A DNA stretch of 64,000 nt from positions 1 to 64,000 of the forward strand of contig DHHM01000007.1 in NCBI GenBank assembly GCA_002403305.1. The letters run 5' to 3'. The stretch comes from Bacteroidales bacterium UBA4772. Lineage in GTDB: Bacteria > Bacteroidota > Bacteroidia > Bacteroidales > VadinHA17. How positions within the stretch are numbered: position 1 is the stretch's first letter; every line of letters starts with the position of its first letter. A program made the translations under genes and the position numbers. Below the pieces are notes generated by a model, which had not been told where the DNA came from, did no database searches, and saw nothing but the letters and a program-made list of their open reading frames with translations. Of the stretch, positions 61,145-64,000 are shown piece by piece.

Positions 61145-62445
61145 GCCTTCTGCAGTGCCAGGGTTTCCTCAAACACCATTCTCCACCCCTCCCATCCGTT
61201 TGATTCGGAGAGTGAAGTGTTATGCCATACCGAGACGAAAACGCCTCCCACCCTTCTGGTAGCGCTGATCAGTGATCTTATCACCGCCAGGGATGCCTCC
61301 GGCGTCAAATGCCGGTACTGTCTCAGGGTTCCGTCCATCACCTGGAAAGGCACCACAGTCAGTCCCGTCCGCTTCTCACTCGACAGATCATAGAAGATAA
61401 ACGGCCGGGCCATACCTGCCCTGAACCCCGGCTCATCCGCATAACCCATGGTATAATCGTACTTTATGCCCGCACTCTCCCATGCCCGGTATGTATCCGG
61501 CATGCGGAGCAGAAGCCAGTGCTGCCGTGCACGTTCCGGATGATGACCTGCAATATGGCGGTAGCGTTCCGTCTCCGTCTTCAGGGTTTTTGGCCTTCCC
61601 GCGGAACGGTAGGAAGGATGGATACCGCTGCCGAACATGGTGTCGTATTTCCTGATTATCTCGCCATAGGCATGATCACGGCAGGGAGGATTATGATCAT
61701 ATTCGCCCTGGTCACCCGTAGGGAAGAAAAAGAGTGCCTCACTGCCGTGCTGCAATATCTGCTGCTCGATATATCCGAAACTGTCGTAAGGATCAGGCAT
61801 CGTACCGGCCATGGTCCTGACCCTGTCCGCCGCCTTCGCGCCTGTGCCGGCAAACCCCTTGACCAATCCTCCCATGCTGCGGAGAAAACCGCGGCTGCGA
61901 TAGGCAAAAGGCTGATCGACATCAACGGTAAGCAATGACCGGAACTCGTTGTGTCTGATAGTGATGACAGGAAAAAACTTAACCAGTTCCTCCGCCAGGA
62001 AACGGGCCCAGATCTCTACTACCGGCACCTGCAAGAAGCCTCCCCGATATGCCATTGACCTCTCACCCAGGTACCTGCCGTGGACATCCGGCGCAAAGGA
62101 GAGATACTCCTCATACCTGGTGACCATGTAAAAGGCTGCCGAGAACACATCAAAGGGGAGAGTCCCGTCATCAACCGGAAAGATGTACGGCATCTCACCA
62201 ATGAATGAGACCCCGGGCCTTATCTCACTGACGACCGTCTCAGAAAGCAGACCCGAAGGCCTGACCACAAACTGATCCCCGACCTTCTCCCCGGAGTAGA
62301 TAATGGCCGGACTGCTTCCGATCCTCCTGCGGTCTGTCGTTATCTCATATTCGATACCGAGAATTGTCGAGAAGATAATCTCTGCAGCATACTCCAGCCT
62401 GGGCGTTACCTCCGGAGAATATATCCTGAGCATTTTAGTTCCCAT
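61141..62445 (-). CDS. polysaccharide deacetylase-like protein with DUF7033-type N-terminus
   Basis: About 434 residues. The N-terminal part (about 1-130, RIYSPEVTPRLEYAAEIIFS and later GEMPYIFPVDDGTLPFDVFS) fits DUF7033. The C-terminal part (about 165-430) is a polysaccharide-deacetylase-like barrel with LTVDVDQPFAY and a GSGIHPSYRSAG segment supplying the usual Asp and His metal ligands. I start at 62445 (MGTKMLRIYS); a longer in-frame extension to 62529 looks non-coding. It is translationally coupled to the FemAB-like gene. Substrate unknown. Confidence 0.75.
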   Translation of the reverse strand: MGTKMLRIYSPEVTPRLEYAAEIIFSTILGIEYEITTDRRRIGSSPAIIYSGEKVGDQFVVRPSGLLSETVVSEIRPGVSFIGEMPYIFPVDDGTLPFDVFSAAFYMVTRYEEYLSFAPDVHGRYLGERSMAYRGGFLQVPVVEIWARFLAEELVKFFPVITIRHNEFRSLLTVDVDQPFAYRSRGFLRSMGGLVKGFAGTGAKAADRVRTMAGTMPDPYDSFGYIEQQILQHGSEALFFFPTGDQGEYDHNPPCRDHAYGEIIRKYDTMFGSGIHPSYRSAGRPKTLKTETERYRHIAGHHPERARQHWLLLRMPDTYRAWESAGIKYDYTMGYADEPGFRAGMARPFIFYDLSSEKRTGLTVVPFQVMDGTLRQYRHLTPEASLAVIRSLISATRRVGGVFVSVWHNTSLSESNGWEGWRMVFEETLALQKA

Positions 62446-62536
62446 GTCAGCAAATTTAAAAAAAGGAGAGATAAGCAACCGGCTGTTTAGCCTCTTATTT
62501 ATTAACAGAAATGCTTTTAGGAGAGGCAAATTTTAC

Positions 62537-62544
62537 TATTTTTG
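62537..62544 (+). promoter_or_regulatory. -7 promoter element of the THX gene
   Basis: TATTTTTG matches TAnnTTTG and lies 42 bases before the THX start codon. No clear TTG is seen at the usual distance. Confidence 0.45.
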
Positions 62545-62586
62545 TTGTCTCTGTAGATCTGATCTTAAAATTAAACTAAACAAATT

Positions 62587-62901
62587 ATGGGCAAAGGTGA
62601 TAAGAAATCCAGGAGAGGAAAAATAATAAGAGGCACCTATGGCGTACTCCGCAAGAAAAAGAAAAAAGGGAGTGTTATGCCGGCACCCGCAAAGGAAGAG
62701 ATAAAGAGAACAGAGGAGACTCCGGAGGTTAAGACCGCCCCCGCCGGGAAAGCAACCAAAACAACCAGGGCCAAGCCTGCCGCAAAATCTGCTGCCAAAA
62801 CGACAGCTAAGAAGAGCGATGTAAAGAAGAAGCCTGCAGCTGCGAAGACAGCCAAATCTCCAACAAAAGCCAAAAAAACAGCAGGGAGCAAGGAAGAGTA
62901 G
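62587..62901 (+). CDS. ribosomal protein THX with long Lys/Ala-rich C-terminal tail
   Basis: A 104-residue protein. The first 28 residues (MGKGDKKSRRGKIIRGTYGV, then RKKKKKG) are the small-subunit protein THX, which sits in a pocket of the 30S head. The remaining about 75 residues are Lys, Ala, Thr and Pro rich with AAK/KPA-type repeats, strongly resembling histone H1 or HU tails. Common THX proteins are only some 25-45 residues, so the tail is unusual. It could bind RNA or DNA; that is inference. The gene has its own promoter box and is convergent with the TPP enzyme gene. Confidence 0.85.
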   Translation: MGKGDKKSRRGKIIRGTYGVLRKKKKKGSVMPAPAKEEIKRTEETPEVKTAPAGKATKTTRAKPAAKSAAKTTAKKSDVKKKPAAAKTAKSPTKAKKTAGSKEE

Positions 62902-62911
62902 GCTTTTTCAA

Positions 62912-64000
62912 TCAGGATCCGGAGATAAGCTCACTGTAAACAGAGGAATCAACAGTCGCCTCAATGATTGTGCTTCCGTTGGATTGCAGAGCCCTTTTGA
63001 CGGCACTGCGCATCTGTCCCGTGTCGGTTACCTGTAAGACGCCAGCACCCAGGAACCTTTCGGCACCAAAGAGTTTATCACTGTAGAGCTGCAGAGCCGA
63101 TGACCTGATATTTCTGCGCGACTCCTTTATTTTTATCAGGTTGAGCTCACCGTCGGATAGCACAACCACAACTATCTTCAACCCCAGCCTGCGGGCGGTG
63201 ATCATCTCACCTGCATGCATGAGCATTCCTCCGTCTCCCGTCACGCACACCACGGGTCTTTCAGGCTCTGCCAGTGCTGCTGCCAGTGCTGCCGGCAACC
63301 CAAACCCCATGGACGACCAGCCGTTAGTCATGAGGAGTCTCCCTCCCGGAGGCACCTCCCACATCTGTCCCAGCAGGTGAAGATGCGATCCCACATCAGC
63401 CGTGACGACAGTGTTGAGGGGCAACATCTCCTGCAAAACCGCCAGGGCGGTGACAGGATTAAATCCCGGTATCTTGCTGTAAATCTCATTACGGATCTCA
63501 CTCCTCACCTCTGCAGCCAGCCGGGTCATCTCCGGGGAGCTCCGCAGCGTAGTCAGGGCCTCAAACCATTTATCAGGCGCAGACAAGCTCTCTATGGCAC
63601 CTCTTATGCGGAGGTCCGATGCCCGGGTGTCAAAGTGCACAAGCGGCACATCCGGAAGCCATGACTCATAATTGTACTCTACGGGGTCATAGCCAAGTCC
63701 TATTACCAGGTCAGCCGAATTCACCAGTCTCTTCAGCCGGTCGCTGAGGGCATGGAACAGCACGCCCGCATAGGAGGGGTGACCCGAAGAGATCACTCCC
63801 TTTGCCATCGGGGTGACCACCACCGGCACACTGTGCTTTTCCAGATACCTTGCCAGGGTCTCTCCGATGCCGGCACGCGCCGCGGTAAGTCCCACGGCTA
63901 TCAGCGGCCTGCGCGCTGATGCTGTCAGCACCCTGACCCGCTCTTCAGTCTGTTCCGGCAAGCTGCCTGTCGTTTCCCGGTCAAACCTCAATCCTCTCTC
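62912..64000 (-). CDS. thiamine-pyrophosphate enzyme, acetolactate-synthase-like (5' part missing)
   Basis: The frame is open to the window edge, so only the middle and C-terminal domains are seen (about 362 residues). The central domain begins RRPLIAVGLTAARAG, and the TPP-binding motif is VCVTGDGGMLMHAGEM with VVLSDGELNLIKI completing the GDG-N pattern. TADVGSHLHLLGQMW and MTNGWSSMGFGLPAALAAAL are standard for the acetolactate synthase/TPP oxidase-decarboxylase family. The N-terminal catalytic glutamate lies outside the window. The exact reaction is undecided; a small regulatory subunit gene would support acetolactate synthase but lies beyond the edge if present. Confidence 0.8.
   Translation of the reverse strand, partial: ERGLRFDRETTGSLPEQTEERVRVLTASARRPLIAVGLTAARAGIGETLARYLEKHSVPVVVTPMAKGVISSGHPSYAGVLFHALSDRLKRLVNSADLVIGLGYDPVEYNYESWLPDVPLVHFDTRASDLRIRGAIESLSAPDKWFEALTTLRSSPEMTRLAAEVRSEIRNEIYSKIPGFNPVTALAVLQEMLPLNTVVTADVGSHLHLLGQMWEVPPGGRLLMTNGWSSMGFGLPAALAAALAEPERPVVCVTGDGGMLMHAGEMITARRLGLKIVVVVLSDGELNLIKIKESRRNIRSSALQLYSDKLFGAERFLGAGVLQVTDTGQMRSAVKRALQSNGSTIIEATVDSSVYSELISGS

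Noticed and set aside
60563..61393. 276-residue plus-strand ORF
   Set aside because: It is a shadow of the FemAB-like and deacetylase genes.

Overview
The window looks like a chromosomal segment of a Bacteroidota bacterium, most likely of the Bacteroidales/Marinilabiliales type. The evidence is a SusC/SusD pair, a two-component gene whose periplasmic part is a reg_prop/Y_Y_Y sensor, DUF4835 and DUF4252 proteins, the bamD-rpoZ-coaBC-DUF4835-recN gene order, a short RpoD without region 1.1, ribosomal protein THX, and promoters of the Bacteroidota form TTTG-N19/20-TAnnTTTG. Most of it is housekeeping. I see no prophage, insertion sequence, rRNA operon or CRISPR array. The last gene is cut by the right edge.

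Layout. 1-5 kb: SusD lipoprotein and SusC TonB-dependent receptor. 5-8.2 kb: last steps of histidine degradation (hutI and a fused ftcD). 8.5-11.3 kb: an Omp85-type barrel and a DUF819 membrane protein, convergent around a heptamer repeat. 11.4-17.2 kb: a six-gene minus-strand operon, bamD-rpoZ-coaBC-DUF4835-recN-fabI, ending in a clear intrinsic terminator. 17.4-20.6 kb: a serine-palmitoyltransferase-like enzyme and a DUF4914 P-loop protein. 20.9-23.0 kb: DUF4252, ECF sigma, anti-sigma, DUF4252. 23.3-27.4 kb: an orphan TorD-like chaperone facing a four-gene unit (Tat-exported DUF362, DUF6599, trxB, SRPBCC). 27.5-29.8 kb: tRNA-Pro(GGG) with its own promoter and terminator, then the most accessory-looking stretch, with hairpins, small lipoproteins, a 44-residue ORF and a protein containing a 24-bp tandem repeat. 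29.8-34.2 kb: a SiaC/DUF1987 protein, pyrophosphatase, a deacetylase lipoprotein and uvrB. 34.4-38.3 kb: a large sensor kinase and a LytTR regulator, followed by a 21-bp-phased direct repeat resembling a LytTR site. 38.6-45.7 kb: rpoD, an HtrA protease, dapF, a peptidase-like hydrolase, rlmN and dacB. 45.8-52.2 kb: an RND efflux triad, an 18-bp tandem repeat and DedA. 52.3-59.3 kb: gyrB, an outer-membrane barrel and a 1018-residue TPR protein. 59.5-64 kb: ftsE, a FemAB-like/polysaccharide-deacetylase pair, THX with a histone-H1-like tail, and a partial TPP enzyme.

The strongest unexplained signals are: (i) 7-bp-period tandem repeats of several unrelated sequences in 3' intergenic gaps, some touching stop codons and one forming the C-terminus of HutI; (ii) the phased direct repeat next to the LytTR gene, followed by a gene-free stretch ending in a strong terminator; (iii) a DUF4252 pair flanking a sigma/anti-sigma pair; (iv) the DUF4914 P-loop protein; (v) the barrel/TPR pair beside gyrB. 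None of these can be shown from this sequence alone to be a new system. Start positions were adjusted where context argued for it, and each change is stated in the entry.
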